A stretch of 64,000 nucleotides of DNA from Actinomucor elegans (lineage: Eukaryota > Mucoromycota > Mucoromycetes > Mucorales > Mucoraceae): contig JAMSLZ010000002.1 of the NCBI GenBank assembly GCA_026027325.1, positions 3,472,001-3,536,000 on the forward strand, read 5' to 3'. Position 1 is the stretch's first letter; each line of letters opens with the position of its first letter. Below are positions 1 to 10,144 of this stretch, piece after piece. Position numbers and translations under genes: made by a program. A model generated the notes under the pieces. It saw nothing but the letters and a program-made list of their open reading frames with translations. It had not been told where the DNA came from and ran no database searches.

Positions 1-300
1 ACAGTAGTGATTAGGGATCCAAAGTCGCCCTTACACGCATTAAAAGTCAAATGTAAAGATACACTGAAGCAAATTGCTTTGATCAATGTACCAGTTACGT
101 ATTTTGAATAAAAAAAGAGTTACAATCCCTGTATTTCTGGTATTACATAGTATGCAGTATTATATTAATAGTTTTGAGTTTGTAACTACTGTGGTATATG
201 AAATCTATTCCGCTCGGAGGAGTGAATAAACAGCCTTAGTTTATTCAAGGCTAGCTTTACAATGAAAGGTCATCAAGCACAATATGAATAAAAAGATTCA

Positions 301-377
301 GCAGCTCATTTTGAGCATAATCAGCTATTCGAATGCGGCATTTAGCTGAAATTGGTAAAACGATCTAGGGATCATCA
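301..377 (+). repeat. dispersed short repeat (DSR) copy 1
   Basis: Begins with AGCTCATTTTGAGCATAA and ends with CGATCTAGGGATCATCA, matching the two ends of the repeat shared by the copies at 51141, 57707 and 52167. The middle is diverged. See the family description in the findings. Confidence 0.5.
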
Positions 378-644
378 CCTCTGTTAGTACAAAATATACA
401 TATTCTATTGTCGATCATTAACCAGTGCTATGTCATGTTCAGCGTATATCAATGGATCAAAGGCTCTAGTGGAGAAAGCAGTTTATCTTGAGCACAAACT
501 ACTTGCAAGCTGCGATGTTTGACCAATACCTGTTAATATATGTGAATAAATGGATTTACGTTAATATATGTCGTTTATAGCCGTTTCTAAATCTATAATG
601 TACTTAATATACTTCAACTAAGTAATAATACCAGTAAATGCAAT

Positions 645-715
645 AGTTCATTCTGGACATCAACAAATACTTGAATGCGATAATGAATTAAAATCACCCA
701 AGAGATGTATAGACT
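645..715 (+). repeat. dispersed short repeat (DSR) copy 2, diverged
   Basis: Starts AGTTCATTCTGGACAT and ends AGAGATGTATAGAC, with the order of blocks seen in better copies (TCATTYTG..., GATGYGA..., AGAGATSTATAGA). Decayed; assignment rests on block order rather than high identity. Confidence 0.35.
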
Positions 716-1962
716 TGTAAATTCAGTTTACGTGGATAGCATGCATTTTATTGATATTCATTGATCTATAATATAATCTGTGGATTTCAACTAATTGATG
801 GTTCTAGAAAAAGTAGCTGTTTATTCTGGACATAAGTTAGAAAAACGTAAAGATATTAAGTGAGATGTATTTTTAGAGATATGCCTAGGGCACCTGTTTA
901 CAAGTATCTTCACCTTATTTTTTTAACGTTTTATTTGAGAATGTGAATGGAGTTTGGAGACTTAACTTACAATTATCATAGATTGAAAGTAATTGAAAAT
1001 ATGCAAATGTATTTTTGGCATATTTTTGTTGATATAAAATCCTCAAGCTAATGTTACATATCTTATATGTTTACGCGTTTAACATTTAGTAATGATTATC
1101 CCATGAGCGAAAAGCACTATCAAACAGCATTTTCACTTTTCAATATCCTGCTTACTTTTACGCAAATCTAGTCATTAAAATAAAAATCAAAGCACTTGTA
1201 TGATTCTGAGCAAGCTTGGGGCCAGAAACCAATGAAAGTCGAGAGAGAGCATGTAGCGCGATATTTTGCATTATCTATTGACGATATTAAAAATAACTTA
1301 GAGGTGTTATATATAATTCAACTGTACTCCTCATAGTTTCAGCTGTATATTGGTGCTTTTTCATTGTGTACAACGAGGTGCCAGTTGACAAATTTTTGCA
1401 AAGGAATAACATACGGGTTAATAACTACAGCAAAGAGACTGGATATTTAACGAATCAGAAGACATTTATACTTTTTAGTCAATTCTATAGTGCTTTATAA
1501 TATTGACAATGATCCAGCCATCTGTTTTCCCTTACAAACATTTTTTAGATGTGCATAAGTTTAATGGATAAAACTATGGCATGCACCAGTGTAAACAGAA
1601 TTAGAAATACCTAAGCGATTACTAAACAAATCGTTTCCGAGAAAAAAACAAAATAAAACATGTTCTTTTCCATAAATCAACTATCCTGAATATATATCGA
1701 TATTGACAATTGCTGAAAACTTCCAAGGATACAGTGTCTATGCTTGGAGCATTTAAAGTGGAGCCAAATGAGCGTAATTACACAGCCTGCACACGCACAC
1801 AATTAAAAGTACTTGGTTACTAAGAGTTTGGATTAGAACTGTATAGCTTATTACAAATGTCTCCCCAAAGGAACTTTAGTTTATTATACTATATATATAC
1901 TGGTATTACTGATAAATAAAGATAGATGGTCATAACGACAACTCATTACTCATTAAAAGTAT

Positions 1963-3727
1963 TTAGAGCTTAGCACTAGTAGGGAAGGCCTTCATGGCTT
2001 GTCTGATACCAAGATCAGCCATGATTTCTTCAGAACCACCAAGAATGGCACCAAACTATAATACCAAACCAATAAACATTAGTATAAAAGCTTTCTTTCT
2101 ACTCTCATTTAAATACTGTACCTTGTAGGTTCTTTGGAAAGCTTCGACAGAGCGACCCATACCAGTCTTGGTAATAGCACGGCCACCAAAGATTTGACAG
2201 GCGTCATCAGCAATGTTATGAGCTACACGAGTAACTTGGTATTTTAACAAAGCAATGGGGCCAGCCAACTTGACAGATTGTTCAGCATAGGACATGTTGC
2301 ACATTTGGTAAGTGATATTCTCAAGCCAGTTTTCGACCGCCTCCAATTGAGCGATCATAGTAGCAAGCTTGTTACGAATGACAGGTTGGTCAATAAGGCG
2401 CTTACCAAAGACTTTACGCTGGTTAGCCCATTTGAAACAGTCTTCAATAATAGCACGAGAAGCACCAGTAACGGCACCACAAATGTACCAACGCTCGTGG
2501 TTAAAGTTATACATGATGACTTGGAAACCCTTTCCTTCTTTGCCGAGGATGTTTTCAACAGGTACTTTGACGTTTTCAAAGGTAATATAAGAAGTACCAG
2601 CAGAAGGAGAGTATGAGGTTTTGATTTGCTTGGTCTCAATGTTATCATCACGTTCAACAAAGAACATGGTGATACCCTTATCAGTAGCAGCGGCCACGGT
2701 GAAGTAATCCGCAAAAGCACCATTGGTGATCCACTTCTTGACACCGTTGATGATGAAATGCTTACCATCAGCGGTTCTAGTGGCAGTTGTACGAATCTTT
2801 GCTACGTCACTTCCAACATAGGGCTCGGTGATTGCTAAACAGATACGCTTCTTACCGAGCAAAACTTCTGGTACAACCTTTGCCTTGAGAGCTGGGCTAC
2901 CAAAGTTAAAGATGGGTGGCAAACCAATACTGTATCCAGAAGAGATACCATCAGCGAAACCTGGAGTACCAAGTCTAGCAGTTTCTTGATGAGCAATCAA
3001 TTCATGGAAATAATCAAAGTTTTCAGGCTTTATATCACCAGGCAACTTGAGGCCCTTGAGCCTAAAAGACGCGTTATTTAATCAATGCGATCGAAAATAC
3101 AATATTTATGATCTTACCAAGGACCGGGACCGATTTGTGTAGCCAAGACACCAGCTTCACCCAACTTGGCATAAAGTTCCTTGGTAGGGTAAGTGCCCAT
3201 ATCCTCAGCCAAAATTGCTTCAGGTCTAATTTCATCATAAATGGCGCGAATAGCTTTACGGAAGTGTGTGTGACTTTCACTAAATTTTGACAGTTAGTCA
3301 CGCTGTTGAATACATAAAAAAAAAACATTCTTACTTGAAATAAGCGCTCTTGAAGCCCATCCAGTAACTAGGTTCGGCATAAGGGACAGCAGAAAGCTCA
3401 CCATGTTCAGGAATATTAACTTGAGCAACTTCATTTTCAATAGTACCAATCTTGAGACGAGGTGCATATTTAATCAAGACTTCTTGACGATGAAGACCGT
3501 AGAAATCCTCTGCTTGGGCGTTAGATGATTGGTTGAAAATATTACATTTATTTTACTTTACCAGTAACGTCTTTTCCGCCTAATTCGAGCAAGATCTGAC
3601 TTCCACCAGGATGCAACTGTGCAAAGGTTGATACGTTATAAACAGAACCATCAATGATAATCCAACAATCATCTTCAGTATTGTGTTTAGCAACTTCAGC
3701 TTTAGAAAAGACTTTTAATTCAGGCAT
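1963..3727 (-). CDS. acyl-CoA dehydrogenase with N-terminal cytochrome b5 domain
   Basis: Likely a mitochondrial or peroxisomal FAD-dependent dehydrogenase introducing the alpha-beta double bond of an acyl-CoA. The protein starts MPELKVFSKAEVAKHN and has a cytochrome b5-like heme domain first (motif HPGGSQ, then a second histidine in YGLH). The acyl-CoA dehydrogenase fold follows: ITEPYVGSD and WITNG motifs of the FAD/middle domain, then the helical domain with FGKRLIDQPV, DACQIFGGRA and the terminal GGSEEIMADL. Such b5-ACAD fusions are known in fungi. At least four introns are readable (near 3540-3570, 3300-3340, 3060-3115, 2058-2125), each restoring frame with GT-AG borders; the last exon encodes the C-terminus to TSAKL. 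Start chosen at the first Met before the b5 domain. Exact acyl-chain specificity cannot be read from sequence. Confidence 0.93.
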
Positions 3728-5327
3728 TATTACGACAAGAGTGGGGAGAGTGTAAAGAAGAAAAAAAGAAAGAGAGAGTGGGAATGGATTTCGTTAAAAA
3801 TGTGGAGAAATATAACATGTGAAAGCGATTCAGTCATCAGTCAGCAGAGTTGAGCTGGGAATTAAAAAAGAAAGATGCATATTGGGTTTGACTGAGCACT
3901 TCTGCGAGCAAAAAAAAAAAACTACTACTGTTATCATTAGTGCTCTACTGGTAGCTCTACTCATATGCATGCCTTGGACAAGTATCTCTAGCTAGTACGT
4001 GTTCTTTTGTTAAAAAATATAAATGTGACACGAATACTTATCAGTGGCATGATAATTGCTTGTTTGCAATGACCAAAGTATCCCTTACATATTCTAGTTT
4101 GTTGTTATTTCACTCCGAGATATTATGATCTGTTGCCTCGTGTTAAGTATGATGAGTTGTACGTGCGCTTAATTTAGTGTTATATTAGCAGATACCCGAC
4201 TCCCCGTTACAATAATAATAAAAAAAAGACCACGCTTCAGGGTTTTCATAAGATGCATTAAATTATACAAGGGTTATACAACAGATGGGTCTCACTAACA
4301 GACAAAAGCCCTAATAACAAAGCAAAAAACCTTGGAAGCCTTATTATCCAAAGCAATTTAAAACTAAAGTAGTTTTAGGTTCATAACATGATAGTTCCCC
4401 AACTTGCGAATGATCTGTGCGACATGCTCGGGAATCATTCTACCACCACCAAAAGACTTGCTGATTTTCATTGGCCATTGGAAATTTAAGCAGAAAATCA
4501 TCTTTTATCAGCTACCTTCTGTGCGTTCGTTGAGAACCAGATATGGACTTGAATTCCGTTTAAAGGCAATACATTGCCGGCAAACAAAAATGAGAATTGC
4601 ATAACATAGATTGTAAATGATTTGGTTACAATTTTTTTTTAAGAAACGTATAGCTGCCTAAATGTTAAATTTCTGCTATTGATTGACTAATTCAATAAAT
4701 GTGTTGCATATGAGTTTATCCAAAAACTAAGCAATTTTCAATCTCTGCACTTCTTTAATGGTTTTAGCTTAATATCATATCCGATGGCCAGATGCCCAAG
4801 CGTAGAACGAACTAGTACATTTAACAAAACCATTACTTATTAAATATCTTCTCGTATTTGTTAGTTTACAGTTTCATTCTAGTCACATGAAGTCTTCTTT
4901 CATTTGACATAATTAAGTACTATATACCATGGTAAACTGTTACATGGTCTCTTAACAAACTTCAAACATTGACTTCTGGTGTATTGAATAATGTAAAAGA
5001 TCGTATTTCTTATTAATATTTCCAACTTATATCGAGTTCATAATGACCAATGGCTTCTTACTATGCTTAACTCTAGTAAATTGAGCTAGTAATACAGAAA
5101 AAAAAGACTTAAATACTATTGGATGTGTAAAGCAAGTTCCAACTAGAATTTCTCTCGAGAGTGCGATCTATACTATCGAATTATGGATGTTTGGCAAGAA
5201 TGAAGTCCAAAGGGTCTACCTTACAAGAGTGCAAGGCGCGACTCATGCAAATAAAAGCCACCCAAAAAATTATAGCTTAGTTGGTGGAACTTTTATTCAT
5301 TTGGTTTCATTCTACTGTACACATAAA
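3728..5327. other. intergenic region between divergent genes
   Basis: This 1.6-kb gap separates divergently transcribed genes, so it must hold both promoters. I see no clear TATA or conserved operator. CT/GA-rich stretches and A-runs lie just upstream of the dehydrogenase start (about 3750-3925). One short coding-like stretch on the minus strand (4364-4602) is listed separately. Confidence 0.5.
4364..4602 (-). pseudogene. small two-exon ORF or gene fragment, unknown
   Basis: On the minus strand an ATG at 4602 opens MQFSFLFAGNVLPLNGIQ. A possible intron of about 61 nt (GTAGCT...CAAG) joins in frame to a stretch reading GGGRMIPEHVAQIIRKLG that stops at 4364. The second part has protein-like composition (IPEHVAQIIRKLG is helix-like), unlike random translation of AT-rich DNA. 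I do not recognise the family. It could be a small real gene or the tail of a decayed gene. Confidence 0.25.
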
Positions 5328-6743
5328 ATGTCAAACAAACCTACTAATGACACAGACAGCGATGTTTCTGAACTTGATCCCAAGGAATTGAGTAATGCTC
5401 TCAACTATGACAAATACGCTTGTCAGTTGGGTTATGCTGAAGATCCAGAAACTCCTTTGACTGCTGAGACGTTTCCCAGTAAATCAGGTGGAAAGCCTGT
5501 AAGTTTTCACTGCTCTGTTACCACTATTAGTCTTTTTGACTTTTCTATCTTTATAGGCTTGGTTGAACCCTGAACATGTATTAACTGCTGAAAATGTTAC
5601 TTGTGGAAACTGTGAGCAGCCTATGTGTTTGTTGTTGCAGGTAAGTTCAAAGGCTAGTTGCACTTGATATGAATAATTGAACTTTCTTAGTTGTATACAC
5701 CTGAAGATCATCCAGCTGAAGCTTTCCATAGAACTGTATATGTCTTTTGTTGCAAGAACGGTGGCTGTGTAAAGCAAGATTGGACTAATAGGTAGACACT
5801 ATATAAGTTATATTATAACTAGTTGGTTGACAAAAATATGTATAGTTTCAAAGTCTTTCGATCTCAATTACCACGCGAAAACCCATACTACGCTCCTCCT
5901 GTAGAATCAGATGATGAAGATGATGAAGAAACTGACAAAAAAGACGTCGAGTTTACACCAAAATCTTTCAAGAAACCAACTCTTTGTGCTGTCTGTGGTT
6001 TGGGTGGATCCAAATTCTGCGGCAAGTGCGGTACAACCGCCTATTGCTCTCGCGAGCATCAAATGTCTGATTGGAACATGTGTCGACATAAGGAATTCTG
6101 TAATAAAAGCCTAACCAAGGACGAACAAGCAACCGTAGACAAGTTACGAGCTGCACGTATTTTCTTGGAAAAAGAAATTGTGAGTGAGCCAGAGGGAAAA
6201 GATAAGGATGAAGAAGAGGAAGAAAATCAAGCTGCTTTTTTCAAGGAAAACAATCCCGGTGAACAATCAGATTCTAAGGCCTTGGTGCTTGCTGGTGATG
6301 AAGCTGAAGAGGATACAGAAGTTGCAGTCGATGATACATTTTTGCAGTTCCAACTCAAAATTCAATTGAATCCAGATCAAGTGATTCGATACGATCGTGT
6401 GGAGTATGATATGCCTACTCGCGAACCTCTTTGGGTACAAGCAAACTATAAGCCCGAATCGATACCCGACTGTGATCGCTGCCATGGTCCTCGTACTTTT
6501 GAGTTCCAAATCTTGTCTACTATGTTGAATTTTATTGGCATTAACCATGTAGCTGTCGATTCATTGGATTGGGGATCGTTGTTTGTCTATACATGTAAAC
6601 AGAACTGTAACATTGGTAAGGATGTTTTTGCTGAAGAAGTGCTCTGGAAGCAAGACTTTTCACAGGATGGTATGCAATTGGGTCCTAAAGAAGCAAAGTT
6701 GTTACTTGATAAGAAGATTGGAAATGCTCGTGCTTCCAGTTAA
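5328..6743 (+). CDS. PDCD2/Tsr4 family protein with MYND zinc finger
   Basis: Homologue of programmed cell death protein 2 (yeast Tsr4), a cytoplasmic dedicated chaperone for ribosomal protein uS5/Rps2 needed for 40S maturation. Four exons are joined by three short introns (5498-5556, about 5641-5691, about 5792-5848); frame closes cleanly across each. The protein opens MSNKPTNDTDSDVSELD. Order: N-terminal PDCD2 motif (LGYAEDPETPLTA, then CGNCEQPMCLLLQLY), an FCCKNGGCV segment, an acidic stretch, a MYND-type finger (CAVCGLGGSKFCGKCGTTAY..C..H...W..H...C), an acidic low-complexity linker, then the PDCD2_C domain (PLWVQANY, IPDCDRCHGPRTFEFQ, LDWGSLFVYTC). An in-frame Met exists upstream at 5187 but the family N-terminus and distance favour 5328. 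Neighbour on the left is divergent. Confidence 0.93.
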
Positions 6744-6994
6744 TTTGTACATTATTTAGAATGCATCAATAGTGCTACGTTCATCATATGTTTAATAATT
6801 CAATTGTACCTTTAAACCATTTTGCCTTGATTTTCATTCAGATGTCGCTGACAAGAACACCTGAGCGTTTTAATCAGTAAAAGACCAAAAAAAAACCCCC
6901 CCAATACTTAACTAATGAAAGATTATAAATTGGTAAAATACTTGAACGATCTTTAATGGATTCAAATAAAGCTATGATTGAAATAGGTGCGGCA

Positions 6995-7075
6995 ACTCAT
7001 TTTGAATATGAAATACTGCCGGATACGATATTTGTCAAGCATTAGCTGAGAGATCTATAGATGATAAGAGCTAAA
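6995..7075 (+). repeat. dispersed short repeat (DSR) copy 3
   Basis: Starts CAACTCATTTTGAATATG and ends GAGAGATCTATAGATGATAA. Both termini match the family; the AGATCTATAGAT palindrome is preserved. Confidence 0.6.
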
Positions 7076-7170
7076 TTACCTGAAATGCATGTATTCTACA
7101 ACGCATTCTTAGAATAAAATACACTCCTTATACCTTAGTCGTATTATGGCTCGAGTAAATAGATTCAGCG

Positions 7171-7235
7171 GTTTAATTTGAACATGTACTAGTCATCAGA
7201 TGCAAGATTGAGTCAGAATTGGTCTAAAGAGTTGA
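7171..7235 (+). repeat. dispersed short repeat (DSR) copy 4
   Basis: Reads TTTGAACATGTACTAGTCAT then CAGATGCAAGATTGAGTCAG, matching the central block (CAGATGYGAYATT...GAG) of the family. The 3' palindrome is lost. Confidence 0.45.
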
Positions 7236-7839
7236 TTTCAAAGTTTTCCTTTTTTATCAAGATAACTCTATCCATCAAACGAAATGGAAAACTATTCTAG
7301 ATATGTTCATGCGGCACCTTGGTATTAACTTTTGGTGATATTTAATGTCATTTAAAAGTTTTCTACTAGTGGAACCTTGTTTCTTATTATTCCGAGTGTA
7401 TATCTGCGCTTTTTATGTAGTTATTTGTAAATTTTAGTACTTGCTCTTGCTTGTACTCTTGTGTTTTCAGAGTACTTGTAGATATTTGTGATAACTTGAA
7501 AGATGTCCATCTTCTACCTCTTGAGTTCAGGAATAAGCTCTTTATTAACTCATTCTTATCTGTTGCAAGTGTGGTTATTGCATCAGATAACCTGTCTCTT
7601 GGAACGCTTTAAAAAAATACTCTAAAAATCAGTAACTAAAAAGGCAGATTCAAATGGAAAGATAGACTGTTTCCATTAAATACATCTTATTTCTTTGAAG
7701 TTACATTTGAGATATAGAAACTATTGTAAATCCCCCTCTCCCTTTCTCTTACTCCAGTACGTAAGAAACGAATGAGCATAACTTGCAGCGAATCAATAAA
7801 ATATTGTTTATTTCTTGAGATGCAAATCGCTAAAATAAG

Positions 7840-8250
7840 CTATAATAAATGGGCAACCAGAGTTTGCTCCGTAGTAATTTTTGTCAATCCAGAGTTTTCT
7901 TTTTTTATTTGAACATTGATTTTCTCTTGCTCAAGCAAACCCAGATACAACGTGGCCAACAGCTCAAACATCTTGACCCAGTCAAATCGATCATTCCAAG
8001 AAGTAGGAACCTGAGCAGAACGTAACTCAACAAACTTCCATAACAAATCATTTTTCAAGTTCATTCTTGAAAGTGTAGCTGTGTTTTTTATGATCTGGAT
8101 TCCATATGTTGATCTTTTCAGTGCTGTTTCAAAGCTGCATTTGTTGAACTGGCTTAGGATATAGTAAAGAGCACCATTGCACTCACTGATCAGCTTGACA
8201 GAGTATGATTTCTGTTTTTCTGTGGAGGATCCAAGAAACAAAAAAATCAC
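7840..8250 (-). CDS. hypothetical protein, unknown family
   Basis: An open frame of 136 codons starting MIFLFLGSSTEKQKSYSVKL. Composition is protein-like (EVELRSAQVPTSWNDR-type middle, then a predicted amphipathic FDWVKMFELLATLYLGLLEQ), with no transmembrane segment or motif I recognise. It lies beside a satellite array and 2 kb from a LINE, so it could be the C-terminal remnant of a multicopy orphan family of the kind common in Mucorales genomes. The DNA upstream of its Met (8251-8290) may hide an intron and a further exon, but I could not join one convincingly. No function assigned. Confidence 0.4.
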   Translation of the reverse strand: MIFLFLGSSTEKQKSYSVKLISECNGALYYILSQFNKCSFETALKRSTYGIQIIKNTATLSRMNLKNDLLWKFVELRSAQVPTSWNDRFDWVKMFELLATLYLGLLEQEKINVQIKKENSGLTKITTEQTLVAHLL

Positions 8251-8284
8251 GACAGCTAGTATATTATTATTATGTCTTTGCTCC

Positions 8285-8425
8285 CATTAGAAATGCACAA
8301 AACATATTAGATATGGTATGTTCAAAACAATAAAGCTGTAAAATCTATATTACTGACCTTGTTATAAAGTGCCGAGATAGCAAAAATATCATGCTCCACC
8401 ATCACGTTCCAAACACTCGACGATT
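8285..8425. repeat. left copy of duplicated flank of the satellite array
   Basis: This stretch (GCACAAAACATATTAGATAT ... CTCCACCATCACGTTCC) recurs at 9168-9300 with only scattered substitutions (roughly 85-90% by eye). Both copies run directly into a satellite unit (CTCGACGATTCTGC...). So the array lies within a direct duplication of about 150-170 bp, and the right-hand copy keeps only about 45 bp of one diverged satellite unit. Confidence 0.8.
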
Positions 8426-9107
8426 CTGCTACTGATCAGAGGTTACAGTGACTCCTCCCTTCCTTTCGGCCTGAAGAAGGTGCGTCCCCCTGAAATTGTA
8501 GGCTTGGCTCAAGCATTCGACGATTCTGCTACTGATCAGAGGTTACAGTGACTCCTCCCTTCCTTTCGGCCTGAAGAAGGTGCATCCCCCTGAAATTGTA
8601 GGCTTGGCTCAGGCATTCGACGATTCTGCTACTGATCAGAGGTTACAGTGACTCCTCCCTTCCTTCCGGCCTGAAGAAGGTGCATCCCCCTGAAATTGTA
8701 GGCTTGGCTCAAGCATTCGACGATTCTGCTACTGATCAGAGGTTACAGTGACTCCCCCCTTCCTTTCGGCCTGAAGAAGGTGCATCCCCCTGAAATTGTA
8801 GGCTTGGCTCAGGCATTCGACGATTCTGCTACTGATCAGAGGTTACAGTGACTCCCCCCTTCCTTTCGGCCTGAAGAAGGTGCGTCCCCCTGAAATTGTA
8901 GGCTTGGCTCAAGCATTCGACGATTCTGCTACTGATCAGAGGTTGCAGTGACTCCCCCCTTCCTTTCGGCCTGAAGAAGGTGCATCCCCCTGAAATTGTA
9001 GGCTTGGCTCAAGCATTCGACGATTCTGCTACTGATCAGAGGTTACAGTGACTCCCCCCTTCCTTTCGGTCTGAAGAAGGTGCGTCCCCCTGAAATTGTA
9101 GGCTTGA
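8419..9107. repeat. tandem satellite array, about 6.9 units of exactly 100 bp
   Basis: Units start at 8421, 8521, 8621, 8721, 8821, 8921 and 9021 (each CGATTCTGCTACTGATCAGA...). The period is exactly 100 bp with a few point changes between units (for example CTCCTCCC versus CTCCCCCC, GTGCGTCC versus GTGCATCC, TCAAGC versus TCAGGC) and no indels. The unit is visibly GC-richer than its surroundings and contains a small potential hairpin (CCTTC...GAAGG around TTTCGGCCTG). The period is not a multiple of three and no frame stays open through units, so it is not a coding repeat. No spacer-repeat alternation, so not CRISPR. A truncated diverged unit sits at 9293-9337. Confidence 0.95.
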
Positions 9108-9208
9108 CAACGCAATTTGATGTCTTCAAGGGTATGACCCACGGTTTTTCTTACAGAAGCATTAAAGGTGCACAAAACATATTAGATATGATGTGTTCAA
9201 AACAATAA
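9104..9208 (+). pseudogene. C-terminal fragment resembling dienelactone hydrolase
   Basis: Immediately after the array an open stretch reads LTTQFDVFKGMTHGFSYR and continues SIKGAQNILDMMCSKQ to a stop at 9206-9208. FDV.KG.THGFS..R matches the C-terminal histidine motif of dienelactone hydrolase family alpha/beta hydrolases (typically Y/FxxxxHGF with the catalytic His). No Ser or Asp part of the fold is present nearby, so this is a fragment cut by the array. The same terminal residues (AQNILDMVCSKQ stop) are encoded in the left duplicate flank at about 8293-8332. Confidence 0.5.
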
Positions 9209-9337
9209 AATTGTACAATTTATACTACTGACCTTGCTATAAAGTACTGAGATAGCAAAAATACCAAGCTCCACCATCACATTCTAAGTACTCGACGATT
9301 CTGCTTCTGATCAAAGGTTACAGTGGCTCCTCCCTTT
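9168..9337. repeat. right copy of duplicated flank plus truncated satellite unit
   Basis: Diverged direct repeat of 8285-8460. It includes CTCGACGATTCTGCTTCTGA and GGTTACAGTGGCTCCTCCCT, about 45 bp of one satellite unit, after which similarity stops at about 9337. It shows that a single ancestral unit preceded the amplified array. Confidence 0.75.
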
Positions 9338-9638
9338 CTTCCAAGTTTAGTTTTTGTCTGGTTTGGCAAGAACTGAAGAAAGTACTATCATTTGAAAATT
9401 AGTTTATAAGAAGGGATGAGAAAAAAAAACCTTTATTTGCTCATTACGTAAGGAACATTCGGGGTATTTACAGCAATTATGCATTTAAACTGATTTGCAT
9501 GACGTAACTAGATGTGCTTGCATTCTGGACTACCATAGCCATCGTGATTGGCCCACTCAAGAAGTAAAGGAGATCATTTTTTTTTATTCACTATTTTCTA
9601 AACTATAAAACTTTTTTTGGACGAAAACTACGTCAGGA
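9338..9638. other. non-coding spacer
   Basis: AT-rich sequence with an A9 run (about 9422) and a T-run (about 9578). No feature recognised. It may include the 5' untranslated part of the retroelement that follows, but no element boundary or target-site duplication could be identified. Confidence 0.4.
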
Positions 9639-10119
9639 ATGAACATTACCATCTATACTTTCGAGAACATCTCGCAAATCAAGTTTGATTCTATACAACA
9701 ACTACGTGATGCTGTATATGAATATGAAAAAAAAAGCTGGTTTCAGTATGTACTTACATCAGAAATAGCAAGGATGCAAGCGGTAGAATCGTTATCGCTT
9801 GCAAGCACTGCGGACAGCCATAATCTTTGAAGTTATCATAAACTAAAATTCGGTTCCAGTATTTTTTGGGTTTGCTATTGTCGATGAAAACGGGCAAGTC
9901 GCTGATTCTCGGCCTAACTCAACTGTTATCCCTAGACAAAAGCTCTCTCTGAGACTTGGTTGCTCCTTCATGGTCGAAGATTATGAAACTGTCAACGAGT
10001 TGGGCAGAAGAGTTTGGGAGGCAATCTTCAATGCTGGAGTAAAGCACAATTATTGTCTTGCAATCTATGGTTTCACCTATCCCATGCATAGACACATTGT
10101 AGGTTACGACAAAATCTAA
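9639..10119 (+). pseudogene. possible LINE ORF1 remnant or captured gene fragment
   Basis: Two coding-like segments in different frames. The first opens MNITIYTFENISQIKFDSI and stops at 9830. The second, without a Met, runs from about 9868: FAIVDENGQVADSRPNSTVI, then ELGRRVWEAIFNAGVK and HIVGYDKI to a stop at 10119. Both have normal protein composition, and they precede the endonuclease in the place where LINE ORF1 is expected. I see no CCHC knuckle or RRM, so ORF1 identity rests on position only. A frameshift near 9830-9870 separates them. Confidence 0.35.
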
Positions 10120-10144
10120 CTAGTTGTTCAGTTAATAGAAAGCT

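Larger units (their letters stand above)
1..1962. other. gene-free AT-rich intergenic region
   Basis: I find no open frame with coding character on either strand. It is AT-rich. It contains two decayed members of the dispersed ~75-bp repeat family (listed separately at 301 and 645) and a poorer partial match near 811-880. It ends at the 3' end of the acyl-CoA dehydrogenase gene on the minus strand. Confidence 0.7.
6744..7839. other. intergenic region with dispersed repeats
   Basis: No coding-like frame seen. Contains DSR copies at 6995-7075 and 7171-7235 and a CT-rich stretch near 7730-7755. AT-rich throughout. Confidence 0.5.

Noticed and set aside
2278..2838. Plus-strand and second minus-strand ORFs overlapping the acyl-CoA dehydrogenase
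   Set aside because: They are shadows of the conserved dehydrogenase exon, with no family motif of their own.
4404..4604. Plus-strand 66-codon ORF
   Set aside because: Translation has no protein-like features, and the opposite strand gives a better candidate with a splice.
8419..9107. CRISPR-like array
   Set aside because: Units are contiguous 100-bp tandem copies with no unique spacers, and the surrounding genes are eukaryotic with spliceosomal introns.
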